Assembly (NCBI GenBank): GCA_963814955.1
Contig: CAWFEX010000015.1
Coordinates: forward strand, 372,001 to 436,000
Direction: 5' to 3'
From: DATCJA01 sp963814955
GTDB taxonomy: Bacteria > Acidobacteriota > Vicinamibacteria > Vicinamibacterales > UBA2999
DNA: 64,000 nucleotides
Part shown: positions 52,458 to 61,749 of the stretch, one piece after another
Layout: every line of letters begins with the position of its first letter
Numbering within the stretch: position 1 is the first letter of the stretch
Position numbers and translations under genes: made by a program
Notes under the pieces: model-generated
Told to the model about the DNA's origin: nothing
Database searches by the model: none
Seen by the model: only the letters and a program-made list of their open reading frames with translations

Positions 52458-55400
52458 GTGAGGAGCAGGCTGCTCGATCTGTTCCACCCGGCCGTGCGCA
52501 CGTGGTTCGCGTCGACGTTTCTGGCGCCCACCCGACCGCAGCAGCTTGGATGGCCCGCCATTGCACGAGGCGAATCGACGCTCATCCTGGCGCCGACCGG
52601 AAGCGGGAAGACGCTGGCCGCGTTTCTCTGGTGCCTCAATCGACTGATGTTCGAGCCGCTGCCGCCTCAGCGGGCGCGGTGTCGTGTGCTCTACATCTCC
52701 CCGCTGAAAGCACTGGCGGTCGATGTCGAGCGCAACCTGCGAACGCCCCTTGCCGGCATTGCCGAGGCCGCGCGGGCGGCAAACATCCCTGTAACTCTTC
52801 CGCAGGTCGCCATTCGAACCGGTGATACGCCCGCCGGCGAGCGTGCCCGGTTCCTCCGCGAACCGGCAGACGTGCTGATCACCACGCCTGAATCGCTGTT
52901 CCTTCTGCTCACCTCGAACGCGCGCGAGCGGCTACGATCCGTTGATACGGTCATCGTCGACGAAATCCACGCGCTGGTGCCCGGCAAGCGAGGCGCTCAT
53001 CTGGCGCTGTCAATCGAACGACTCGAGGCGCTTCGCGCCGATGTCGACCGACCGATGCAGCGAATCGGCCTGTCGGCGACACAACGCCCGCTGGACGAAG
53101 TGGCCCGGTTCCTCGGTGGCGCCACCGTGCGCCCGGACGCTCGGCGTCGATCGGGGCGGAGCTCCCGCTCCGATCGCACCGCGGGGAGCGCACGGGACCA
53201 TCGCGCAAACAATGTGGAAGCCGAGCTCCGCGACGAGTTTGCAGCCGACGGCCACTCCCCCGTTTACCGTCCCGTCACCGTCGTCAATGCGTCGGAAAAG
53301 AAGCGGATCGAGCTGCGGATCGAGATGCCGATCGAGGAGCTCGACCGATCGGAGCGTTCGAAACGTTCGAGTCGTTCGGATCGTTCGCGCCCGGCCGCTC
53401 GCTCAATCTGGGCGTCGATTCATCCCCGCCTGCTGGAGTTGATTCATGCTCATCAGTCGACTCTGATCTTCGTGAACAATCGCCGACTCGCCGAGCGGCT
53501 CGCCGGAGCCTTGAACGATCTGGCCGGCGAGCCGCTGGTTCGTTCGCATCACGGATCGCTGGCGCGCGAAACACGCTCTGAAGTCGAAGACCTGCTCAAA
53601 GCCGGACGGGTCAGGGCGCTCGTAGCCACCTCGTCGCTCGAGCTGGGCATCGACATGGGAGCGATCGATCTGGTCGTCCAGATAGAGGCGCCGCCGTCGG
53701 TCGCCAGCGGGCTCCAGCGGATTGGCCGCGCCGGACATCGTGCCGGGGCTGTCAGCGAAGGCATCGTCTTTCCGAAATTCCGCGGCGATCTCCTCGCCTG
53801 TGCCGCGGTCGCGCGCGCCATGCAGGAGGGCGCCGTTGAATCGACCCGCTACCCTCGCAATCCACTCGACGTGCTCGCGCAACAGATTGTCGCAATGGCC
53901 GCCACAGACAAGTGGCGCGTTGACGATCTTCTCGCCGTGGCGCACCGCGCGGCACCCTTTGCCACGCTCAGCCGGCAAATGCTCGAAGGAGTCCTCGACA
54001 TGCTGTCAGGACGTTACCCCTCCGACGAGTTCGCCGAGCTGCGGCCTCGCGTGACGTGGGACCGCATCCACCAGACTCTGGTGGGACGAGAAGGCGCCAA
54101 ACGCGTCGCGATCGCCAACGCGGGGACGATTCCTGACCGCGGCCTGTACGGCGTCTTCCTCGTTGGCGCCGAGAAGCCCACGCGCGTGGGCGAGCTGGAC
54201 GAGGAAATGGTGTTCGAAACCCAGGTTGGCGATACGTTCACGCTCGGCGCGTCGACATGGCGAGTCGAGGAGATTACGCACGACCGGGTGCTCGTGTCCC
54301 CCGCCCCGGGTGAACCGGGGAAGATGCCGTTCTGGCACGGCGATCAGGCTGGTCGGTCGGTCGAGCTTGGCTATGCCATCGGCGGTCTCGTGCGAACCCT
54401 GCGATCGATTCCCCGCATGGCTGCCGTCGATCGCCTGGTTCGTGAGCATGCCCTCGACGCCGCAGCAGCCGAGACTCTTCTTCGTTACCTGGACGATCAG
54501 GCCGCCTCGGGCGGCGTTCCAGACGACCGCACGATCGTGATCGAACGGTGCCTCGACGAGCTCGGTGACTGGCGCATCTGCCTTCTGTCGCCGCTGGGCA
54601 GCCGCGTCCATGCACCGTGGGCAATGGCCGTCAGTGCCGAAATCCGGCGGCATACCGGTACGGATGTCCACGTCATGTGGGGCGACGAAGGATTCGTCGT
54701 CCGATTCCCCGAAACCGACAAGCCGCCGGATCCGATGCTGCTGCTGCCGTCGGCCGACTCGATTGAAAGGCTGGTCATTGACCAGCTCGGGTCAACATCG
54801 CTGTTCGCGGCGCGTTTCCGCGAAACCGCTGCTCGCGCGCTGCTGCTGCCGAGGCGGCGTCCGGGGCGGCGCAATCCGCTCTGGCGGCAGCGAAAGCGAG
54901 CGTCGGATCTTCTCGCCGTCGCGTCGCGTTACGGGTCCTTTCCAGCCATCCTCGAGACGTATCGCGAAATTCTTCGCGACCATTTCGACATACCCGCGCT
55001 GGTCGGCATTCTGGAAAAGGTCTCGCGGCGTGCATTGCGAGTCGTCGCCCTCGACTCGCGGGCACCATCGCCATTCGCCGCCTCTCTGCTTTTCGGGTAT
55101 GTGGCGAACTACATCTACGATGGCGATGCTCCTCTGGCCGAGCGGCGTGCGCAGGCGCTTTCGGTCGATCAGGCGCAGCTTCGCGAGCTGCTGGGCGACG
55201 CCGAGCTGCGCGATCTGCTCGACGCGGCGGCCCTCGACGCGGTCGAACGCCAGCTTCAGCATCTCGACGATCGGTACAAAGTGCGCACGATCGATGGGCT
55301 GCACGATCTCCTGCTGCGCATCGGAGACCTGAGCCGCGACGAAATCGCCGCTCGTACAGACCCTTTCCGATGTTGACACCGCCATTCGAAGCCTCGAGCG

Positions 55401-57116
55401 GGCCGGCCGGATAGTGACTTTGGCGATCGGGGCTGAGCGGCGACTCGTCGCCACCGAAGACGTTGCACGCTACCGTGACGGGATCGGCACCGTGCTTCCG
55501 CAGGGGTTGCCTGATGCGCTGCTCGCCGCGGTGCCGGACCCTTCAGGAGACCTGGCGCTCCGATACGCGCGATCCCACGGCGCGTTCACAACCGCCGACT
55601 TCGCGGCCCGTTACGGGCTCGACACCGACAGCGCCGAATCGCTGCTCCGCCGGGTGGCACGAGGAGGCCGGGTCATTGAAGGCGAATTCCGTCCCGGCGG
55701 CACCGAGCGCGAGTGGATCGACGCGAATGTGCTGCGCATGGTCCGCCGGCGCTCTCTGGCGCGGCTGCGCCGCGAGATCGAGCCCGTTGACCCTGACGCC
55801 CTGTCCCGTTTTCTCGTGTCATGGCACGGCCTCGCGACCGGCCGCCGCGGCAGCGAAGCACTGCTCGACTCGATCGAACAACTGCAGGGACATCCGATTC
55901 CGGCGTCGGTGCTCGAATCTGAGGTGCTGCCGGCGCGTGTCGAGGATTACGAACCCGGGCTTCTGGACATGCTGATGGCCGGCGGCGAGATCGCGTGGGT
56001 CGGGTTGGAACGGCTCGGTGACCGCGACGGCCGCATCGCCCTGTATCGCACCGACCAGCTCCATCGACTGCGGCCACCGTCCGCGGTACGCCTCCCCTCT
56101 CCGAGCGAACCTCCGGATCGAAGCCGTGCCGATGAAATCGTCGACTATCTCAGGACGCACGGCGCCTCTTTTTTCACTGCCATTCACGACGCCACCGGCG
56201 GAGGGTTCCCGCAGGAGACGGTCGATGCGTTGTGGAACCTGGTCTGGCGGGGCGCGATCACGAACGACACACTGCACGCCTTGCGGGCCTTTCTCCGGCC
56301 ACCGGACACATCCAGGCGCCGTATTCCGCCAGATAGTCGGTTCCGATCTCGCCGGCTGGTCCCGCCGACTGCCGAAGGTCGCTGGTCGCTCGTGAACGCA
56401 CCGTCCGACGAGCAAACTGTCACGGCATGGAGTGCTGCAGTAACTCAACAGGTGTTGATGCGCCACGGGATTGTTACCCGCGAGACGATGTCCGCCGAAG
56501 GGATCGCGGGCGGCTTCTCCGCGGTCTATCCGGTATTGAAGGCGATGGAGGACGCCGGACGAATCCGCCGTGGATACTTTGTCGCTGGTCTCGGCGCCGC
56601 TCAATTTGCAGCCCCACCCGCGGTAGAGATGCTCCGCGAGGTACGCCAGATACCCGACACGCCCCGTACTGTCCTGCTCGCCGCGACGGATCCGGCAAAC
56701 CCGTACGGAACCATCATCAAATGGCCCATGACAGGAACTGAGACGGCCGACCAGGAGAGACCCGTGGACCAACCAGGTCTCCCGGGGCACGCGTGATTCT
56801 TGTTGACGGATTTGCCGCGGGCTATCTGCGGCGGAACGAACAGGAGCTGCTGCTCTTCACTCCTGACGATGAGCCGAGGCGTTCGAAAGTCATGCACGAG
56901 GTGGCGCGGGCGCTGCGAGATCTGGGAGCGAGCCTTCGGGGCCTGTTGATTCAAACCATCAACGGGCTGCCAGCCGTCGGCCATGCGGCAGCCGGCGCGT
57001 TCGTTGCGGCGCGATTCACACGCACCGCGCTTGGCCTGCAACTGAGGCCTGAGGCCTGGGCCCTGGCCCCTCGCGATGGCACACGCATTGCGGATTCCCG
57101 CGATGGAGGTGCACGC
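52458..57116 (+). CDS. lhr: Lhr-type large ATP-dependent helicase, two or more frameshifts
   Basis: From GTG 52458 the superfamily 2 core is clear: Walker A ILAPTGSGKTLAAF, DEIH in VIVDEIHALVPGKRGAHLAL, IGLSATQRPL, HHGSLARETRSEVEDLLKAG and QRIGRAGHRAG. The winged-helix and Lhr core domains follow. Near 55370 the family sequence shifts frame (SDVDTAIRSLERAGRIV continues in the frame open to 56796), and near 56780 again (VILVDGFAAGYLRRNEQELL to ALGLQL). The combined length is about 1,520 residues, normal for Lhr. The true stop is uncertain; the last frame stays open into the next gene. Lhr helicases unwind RNA:DNA hybrids and serve DNA repair. Low-complexity Arg/Ser inserts occur at about residues 230-245 and 293-313. 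Confidence 0.85.
53340..53396. repeat. Nine-base CGTTCGxxx reiteration inside lhr
   Basis: CGATCGGAG, CGTTCGAAA, CGTTCGAGT, CGTTCGGAT and CGTTCGCGC follow one another in frame and encode RSERSKRSSRSDRSR, which is absent from typical helicase cores. A related tract is at 53143-53190. Confidence 0.75.
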
Positions 57117-57356
57117 ATGGCTGAACCCCGCAAGGACAACGACCTGGTCGACATGCCCGAGCGAAATAACACGCTCGATGCCGAACGCGAGCGGGTACGC
57201 TCGTCGAACGATCGCGATCAGCAACTGGAGCGAGAGGGCGAGGAGTCAGAGCACGATCGCGACTACGACGAAGCAGTTGGCCGCGAAGACGATGAAGACG
57301 TCGATCCGGACAGTGCGGAGTCGGATATCGATCGCGAGGACACGGGATCGGACTGA
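57117..57356 (+). CDS. Small acidic, highly charged protein
   Basis: 79 residues from ATG 57117, with GGAGG 7 bases upstream. Sequence is MAEPRKDNDLVDMPERNNTL, then DAERERVRSSNDRDQQLERE and an acidic end (DYDEAVGREDDEDVDPDSAE). It is likely disordered. I recall similar ERNNTLDAERERVRSSNDRD proteins in Acidobacteria, without a known role. The frame is open without stop into the last part of lhr, so a long fused reading is also possible; the strong ribosome-binding site argues for a separate gene. Confidence 0.65.
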   Translation: MAEPRKDNDLVDMPERNNTLDAERERVRSSNDRDQQLEREGEESEHDRDYDEAVGREDDEDVDPDSAESDIDREDTGSD

Positions 57357-57365
57357 AAACATACA

Positions 57366-57398
57366 TGTCGTTCACGCTTCTCACAAGTGTGAACGACA
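57366..57398. terminator. Bidirectional terminator-like stem-loop between convergent units
   Basis: TGTCGTTCAC (57366-57375) pairs perfectly with GTGAACGACA (57389-57398), loop 13 bases. It separates the acidic-protein gene from gvpK, which converge here. A short pyrimidine run (CTTTCTC) follows on the plus strand. Confidence 0.6.
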
Positions 57399-57408
57399 CT
57401 TTCTCAGC

Positions 57409-57846
57409 TCACATGAGTTTGCCTGCCGGCCCCAGGTCCAGATTCAAATCTTCCGGCTGAACACCGAATTGTGCAGCGATGGCGCGAACGGCCTGCTCTA
57501 GCTGCATCAGCGCGCGGCCGACATCCTCAACCTGTTGGTCGGTGAGCGTGCGGTTTTCCATCCGTCGAATGGCTTGACGTTCGAGCAGCTTGCGAATGAA
57601 CTCGACCAGAGTCAGTACCAGCTGCGCCACCGACCGCTGCACGTCGTCCGGGTCGGCGTTCCAGCGAAGCGGCAATCGTCCGGCAGCGGCTCGCTCGAGC
57701 TGCTGGCGCAGCTCTTTCAGCTCGGCCACTTCCGTGACCGTCAGGCCTCCGGCCTCAGCGACGATTCGACCTCGGCGTCGCGGCGCCGACACGCCCGACC
57801 GGGTCGTCACCCGTTTGCGGCTACGTTTGACGGTTCGCTTGGCCAA
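57409..57846 (-). CDS. gvpK: Gas vesicle protein GvpK
   Basis: 145 residues starting at TTG 57846. The GvpK core is clear: LRWNADPDDVQRSVAQLVLT, LVEFIRKLLERQAIRRMENR, TLTDQQVEDVGRALMQLEQA and the end EDLNLDLGPAGKLM. GvpK is required for gas-vesicle assembly in most producers. An N-terminal basic tail of about 40 residues (KRTVKRSRKRVTTRSG) is longer than in many homologues. The TTG start has only GGTGAAGA nearby; an in-frame alternative start was not obvious. Last gene of the cluster. Confidence 0.92.
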   Translation of the reverse strand: MAKRTVKRSRKRVTTRSGVSAPRRRGRIVAEAGGLTVTEVAELKELRQQLERAAAGRLPLRWNADPDDVQRSVAQLVLTLVEFIRKLLERQAIRRMENRTLTDQQVEDVGRALMQLEQAVRAIAAQFGVQPEDLNLDLGPAGKLM

Positions 57847-57863
57847 TCTTCACCAGTGGCAGT

Positions 57864-58505
57864 TCACGGAACATCCGCAAACGCATACGGCGCCCGCGGG
57901 CCCAGCACGCGCAGCCGAACGCCGGCGCCGAGGGCGGCACGCTCCAGCGCCGAACGGTATCGATCGACCGCGCCTCTCGGGATGAGATGGTAGATCGCTG
58001 ATACGCCGCCGCGGCGCTCCATCCGCTCCGCTCTGAGCCATCGGCGAACTGCCGCACGAAGAGGGGCGAACTGAGGCACGTCCTGCGCCGCTCGCGCCGC
58101 ACGGAGATACTCAGTGCCCGATTTCGCACGCAGCGGCGGGATGCGATGCCGACCCGCCGGTGAATCCAGAATGAGTACGGTCATCTGCCCGCGATTTCGA
58201 ACGGTCGCGAGCCGACTGCGCAGGTCGGCCAGCAGAACTTTCACCAGGAGCTCGAGCTCTGAGAGGTCGCGGACGGCTGTGCCGAAGCGCGCCGGCAGAA
58301 GCGCGCTGTTGATCTCCCAGAGTTTCGTGAGAATCCGGTCGTAGTGAACGAGTTTCGCGACCGTTGGCCGTGGAGCAGCTTTCACGTGGCCAACGATAGC
58401 AACGAGAGGTCCGGCCGCAACTGTTCGAAGCCGCTCGCCGGCAATTCCTTTGATTCTCACTGGCCGGGCGCCCCGCGTCGCAACTGCGTACACCAACATG
58501 CTCAT
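57864..58505 (-). CDS. Gas vesicle protein of the GvpF/GvpL family, short copy
   Basis: 213 residues from ATG 58505, overlapping the GvpJ-type stop (ATGA). Starts MSMLVYAVATRGARPV, then VAIVGHVKAAPRPTVAKLVH, the entry to GvpF/L. A second part has HYDRILTKLWEINSALLPAR and FGTAVRDLSELELLVK. It ends RVLGPRAPYAFADVP, in place of the family GPWPPYNF. GvpF/L proteins are accessory assembly factors. This copy is the most divergent of three in the cluster. Confidence 0.8.
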   Translation of the reverse strand: MSMLVYAVATRGARPVRIKGIAGERLRTVAAGPLVAIVGHVKAAPRPTVAKLVHYDRILTKLWEINSALLPARFGTAVRDLSELELLVKVLLADLRSRLATVRNRGQMTVLILDSPAGRHRIPPLRAKSGTEYLRAARAAQDVPQFAPLRAAVRRWLRAERMERRGGVSAIYHLIPRGAVDRYRSALERAALGAGVRLRVLGPRAPYAFADVP

Positions 58506-58759
58506 TGATGGCGTTTGAACAGAGGCGGTCGGCGCTTCGGTCTGACGCTGGTCGTGTCGGTAGGCAGGATTCGATCCGCAGCGCACAGCAGCAGGGAGAG
58601 GCGCAGGTAGACCAGATCGACATGCGCGAGCGCGAGCGTCACATCACCGCTCAGCACAACGCCCTTATTCAACGCATTGTCGACGACGTCGAGCAGCGAC
58701 GCCTCGTTGGCTTCGAGAATACGGGCGGCGATCGTCCGCCCGGTCCTGCGTCGTGCCAT
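58502..58759 (-). CDS. Gas vesicle structural-type protein, GvpJ/GvpM group
   Basis: 85 residues with the conserved segment ASLLDVVDNALNKGVVLSGD followed by VTLALAHVDLVYLRLSLLLC. GDVT(I/L) and DLVYL point to the minor GvpJ/GvpM/GvpS group and not to the main ribbed-wall protein GvpA, which has AWVRVSLVGIELL at this place. It probably nucleates or caps vesicles. The start is ATG 58759 with GAGGG at a somewhat long distance. It overlaps the next gene by 4 bases. Confidence 0.85.
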   Translation of the reverse strand: MARRRTGRTIAARILEANEASLLDVVDNALNKGVVLSGDVTLALAHVDLVYLRLSLLLCAADRILPTDTTSVRPKRRPPLFKRHQ

Positions 58760-58866
58760 CAGTTGATTGTCCCTCGTGAATTACTATCCACCGCTCCGTT
58801 GTCGCGCCGGAAAATCGGCGCTCGAAGGCTGGTTGTGACGCGCACTGATTCAGCGTATACGGTCCA

Positions 58867-59679
58867 CTAGATGAAATTGTAGGGAGGCCAGGGTCCGGTC
58901 AAGGACACCGCAATTCCGGATTGTTCGAGAGCGCCCGTGTGCCGGCTGACCGCGGCACGGAACGCTTTGGCGCGTTGCACCGGCACGAGAAACGCAGCCT
59001 CGAGCAGAAGGCGCGAGCCCGGCGCGGCCCGCTCGACGTCCAACCGGCGTAGTGCCTTACTTGCTTCGCCGGCGATCTTGCGGTACATCCGCGCCGCGTC
59101 AGCTCGAGCGCGCCGCAACTGCACGCGCGACTGGTTGTGCAGATTCCCCTTGCGTGTCAGATATTCGGCACCCGAAATCGCTCGGCTGGAAGCAGCGCGC
59201 TTCTTCGACGCGCGGGGCCGGGCATCCGCGTCGACGCTGCTCGGATCCCACATCAGGCGAAGACCCCATTCAACCTGCCGTTCGACGCGCATGAGAATTC
59301 GCGCGATGCGCCGGCGATTCCCGAGCACGTGTTCGATGGCGCGGGCGTCGCTCTTGAACAACGTGAACAGCTGCATGGGGAGAACCGCATCAAATTTCAG
59401 AAAATGCTCGATGACGCCTTCGTGCGCGAGCGCCCGGGGGCCGACCCATTTGAGCTGCTGGATTCCTTGCTGGAGCGCGTTTTCGCCGTACATGGTGACG
59501 GGAACCGTACTGACGACCAGCCAGTGGCGCACTCCGGCACCTCGCTGCGTGGAGTCGAGCAGCGGCAGGTCGAGCAAACGGACTGTCGCAGCGCCGGGCA
59601 TGCCCCGAGGAATGGCGCGGATCGACGGCCGCCTGGCAGCACGCACCAGGCAGTAGACATACGTCAGAGTGGAGCTCAC
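58867..59679 (-). CDS. Gas vesicle protein of the GvpF/GvpL family, second copy
   Basis: 270 residues from GTG 59679 (overlap GTGA with GvpG). Starts MSSTLTYVYCLVRAARRPSI, then EGVIEHFLKFDAVLPMQLF and TLFKSDARAIEHVLG, MRVERQVEWGLRLMW, and ends SLTGPWPPYNFI, the typical GvpF/L end. All parts of the two-domain fold are present. The 107 bases after it carry a GCGCCG/CGGCGC hairpin and no gene. Confidence 0.9.
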   Translation of the reverse strand: MSSTLTYVYCLVRAARRPSIRAIPRGMPGAATVRLLDLPLLDSTQRGAGVRHWLVVSTVPVTMYGENALQQGIQQLKWVGPRALAHEGVIEHFLKFDAVLPMQLFTLFKSDARAIEHVLGNRRRIARILMRVERQVEWGLRLMWDPSSVDADARPRASKKRAASSRAISGAEYLTRKGNLHNQSRVQLRRARADAARMYRKIAGEASKALRRLDVERAAPGSRLLLEAAFLVPVQRAKAFRAAVSRHTGALEQSGIAVSLTGPWPPYNFI

Positions 59680-60173
59680 GGTTTCGAGGTCCTGCGATCC
59701 GTGCGGTTCGTTCGAACCGTTCGCGTCTTTCGCGTTCGCCGCCGCGACGCCGACAGCGGCAATCCGGGCTCAGGCGTTCCCTCAGCCTGGCCGGGTTCCA
59801 GATCGAGCACCGAAATTCGCTGTTCACGACCGGGCTCGGTTTCGACGACAGTCGTATGTGGTGCCTCGGCAGGCTCGTAAAAATCACCCGTGACGCTCGC
59901 CTCGACCTGGAACCGGGCGTCGCCGGACATGTCAATCGGCTGCGCCCCCACGGTCAACGGACCCGATCCGCCGTCCCGCCGTTCTCTGATTTCGCGGATA
60001 CGTGCCAGGAGATCGGTTTCGACCTCGGTGAATTCCTCATCCGAGATTTCGCCGGTCTCGCGGCGCATCTCGGCCTCGAGCAACTGCTCACGCAACGCCA
60101 CGTCGTCGTTCATTTCGGCCTCGGCGGCCGACGTAACAGTCCGCAGCACCCACCCGATGAAGGACGTAAGCAT
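59676..60173 (-). CDS. gvpG: GvpG-family protein with a repeat-derived basic tail
   Basis: 165 residues. Residues 1-70 are GvpG-like: MLTSFIGWVLRTVTSAAEAE, then ALREQLLEAEMRRETGEISD and EEFTEVETDLLARIREIRE. The remaining 95 residues are an extension not found in standard GvpG; it contains VTGDFYEPAEAPHTTVVETE and ends in RRRTRKTRTVRTNRTDRRTS, encoded by a CGAACG-type reiteration like that in lhr. Overlaps the following GvpF/L by 4 bases. Confidence 0.8.
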   Translation of the reverse strand: MLTSFIGWVLRTVTSAAEAEMNDDVALREQLLEAEMRRETGEISDEEFTEVETDLLARIREIRERRDGGSGPLTVGAQPIDMSGDARFQVEASVTGDFYEPAEAPHTTVVETEPGREQRISVLDLEPGQAEGTPEPGLPLSASRRRTRKTRTVRTNRTDRRTSKP

Positions 60174-60177
60174 AAGT

Positions 60178-60250
60178 TCAAAGTGCAAAGTGTAAAGTGC
60201 AAAGTAAGTTTGAACGTTTCAAGTTACTTTGCACTTTGCACGTTGAAGTT
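60178..60250. repeat. GCAAAGT-type repeat between two gvp genes
   Basis: CAAAGTGCAAAGTGTAAAGT then GCAAAGTAAGTTTG on the left and ACTTTGCACTTTGCACGTTG on the right form direct and inverted repeats in the 86-base gap. Confidence 0.75.
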
Positions 60251-60259
60251 TGCACTTGC

Positions 60260-61306
60260 CTAATGCTGTCCGGCGCGTTCGAGCTTGAGTCTGATGTTCA
60301 CGAAATTGTACGGCGGCCAGGGGCCGGTGTACTTGAACGTGAGGCGCTCGAATTGCGACGCGATCTCCTTGATGCGGCGGTCGAACTGCTGTTCCTGATC
60401 GCGCTGAACCAGGAAGGCCGCATTCATGATCATCTTGTCGCCGATGGCCTTGTTGATGCGTGAGGCGACGGAGACGTTTCGCAGACGCTGCAGGAACTCC
60501 GCGACGTATCGCTCCGATCGCTGCTGGAGCGCGCTGTCGATCAACCGTCCGTATTGCATGCGCGCGAAATACGTCGACCCCTTCTGCGAGGAGATCTCGT
60601 TCTTCAGCCGATGGATGTCTTCGTCTTCCTGTTCGATGATCTTGACGATTTCATCGCGATCCCAGAGGACCTTCAAACCGAACTCGAGCTTGTCCTCCAT
60701 CTTGTTGAGCACGTCGTTGAAGGCGTCGTAGGCCGACCGCAGCAGCTCGAGAATGTCCTCGCGCGTCCGGAAGATCGTGCCAAAGGACATCGGGATCACG
60801 GTGTGATCGCGCATCACCAGCTCGTTGACGCGCTCGTGCGCGAGCACGTTCTCTCGGGTCGAATCGAGCGGAACGATTGGCACGTCCGACACCACCGCGG
60901 CCATGTCGCGATAGTTGACGGTGTAGACGTCCGGCCACTGGTCGTCCATGCCAATGGCGCCAAACTTCAACGGCGAGGTCGCGCGGATGACGCAGTACAC
61001 GTAGCGTCCCCTGCCGGCCGCCCGGTCCACGCCGGAGAGCGTCGGCTTCGAGGCGCGCTCGACGACACGCTCGACACGTGTTTCAGTGCCACGCACTTCG
61101 GTTTCGTGAGTGACCCGGGTGAGCGCCTGCGAATCAGTGCGCGCCGGCGCCGTGCCGATCGGATGCAGCGCCTTGCGGCTTTCGCTCTCGCCCCGGTGCT
61201 GCATGCTGCGCGGCATGGCCGCCGCCTGCGGCGGCCGGTCGCTGCGTCCGCCACGTCCCGCCCGCGGCGACCGCCGCGATGCCTGATTCTTGTTGGCCTT
61301 TGCCAT
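60260..61306 (-). CDS. Gas vesicle protein of the GvpF/GvpL family, long copy
   Basis: 348 residues from ATG 61306 with GAGAGGACGAGG directly before. The first 100 residues are a low-complexity basic tail (KANKNQASRRSPRAGRGGRS). From there: GRYVYCVIRATSPLKFGAIG, YTVNYRDMAAVVSDVPIVPL, ERVNELVMRDHTVIPMSFGT, EFGLKVLWDRDEIVKIIEQE and an end FKYTGPWPPYNFVNIRL. The GPWPPYNF motif and length of the core leave no doubt about the family. It comes after the response regulator in the same direction. Confidence 0.93.
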   Translation of the reverse strand: MAKANKNQASRRSPRAGRGGRSDRPPQAAAMPRSMQHRGESESRKALHPIGTAPARTDSQALTRVTHETEVRGTETRVERVVERASKPTLSGVDRAAGRGRYVYCVIRATSPLKFGAIGMDDQWPDVYTVNYRDMAAVVSDVPIVPLDSTRENVLAHERVNELVMRDHTVIPMSFGTIFRTREDILELLRSAYDAFNDVLNKMEDKLEFGLKVLWDRDEIVKIIEQEDEDIHRLKNEISSQKGSTYFARMQYGRLIDSALQQRSERYVAEFLQRLRNVSVASRINKAIGDKMIMNAAFLVQRDQEQQFDRRIKEIASQFERLTFKYTGPWPPYNFVNIRLKLERAGQH

Positions 61307-61356
61307 CCTCGTCCTCTCATCACCGAGACCGCGGCGGTGGTGACCGCCGGCGTCTC

Positions 61357-61749
61357 TCACGCGTTCTTGACGGTGCTCAGCATCCTCCGCACTTCAACCA
61401 CGAGATCGTCGGGAAGACACGGCTTGGTGACAAACGAGTCACATCCGGCCTTCTGGGCGCTTTCGGATGCCCCGGCGAGCGCATGGCCGGTCAACGCGAC
61501 AACGGGAATGTTGCGCGTCCGCTCGTCCGATTTCAGCTGGCGGGTCGCCTCCCACCCGTCCATGCCAGGCAGCGACAGATCCATCAAGATCAGGTCTGGC
61601 ACGAGAGTAAATGCCTGCTCGAGGGCCTCGTTGCCGTTGCGCGCCTCGGCCACGCGAAACCCGCAGAATCGCAAGTACTCTGCGTACATCTCCCGCGCGT
61701 CTTCATAGTCGTCGACGACGAGAATCAGCGGTCCCTGTTCCGTGCTCAT
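61357..61749 (-). CDS. Single-domain response regulator
   Basis: 130 residues, CheY-like receiver with no output domain. Phosphoacceptor in LILMDLSLPGMDGWEA, acidic pair in VVDDYEDARE, conserved threonine in VVALTGHA, lysine in FVTKPCLPDD. The start overlaps the kinase stop by 4 bases, so both are made together. Lies just before the gas-vesicle genes on the same strand. Output is by protein contact; target unknown. Confidence 0.92.
   Translation of the reverse strand: MSTEQGPLILVVDDYEDAREMYAEYLRFCGFRVAEARNGNEALEQAFTLVPDLILMDLSLPGMDGWEATRQLKSDERTRNIPVVALTGHALAGASESAQKAGCDSFVTKPCLPDDLVVEVRRMLSTVKNA

Noticed and set aside
58502..58759. Calling the small gvp protein GvpA
   Set aside because: It has the GDVTLALAHVDLVYL pattern of the GvpJ/GvpM group and not the AWVRVSLVGIELL pattern of GvpA.
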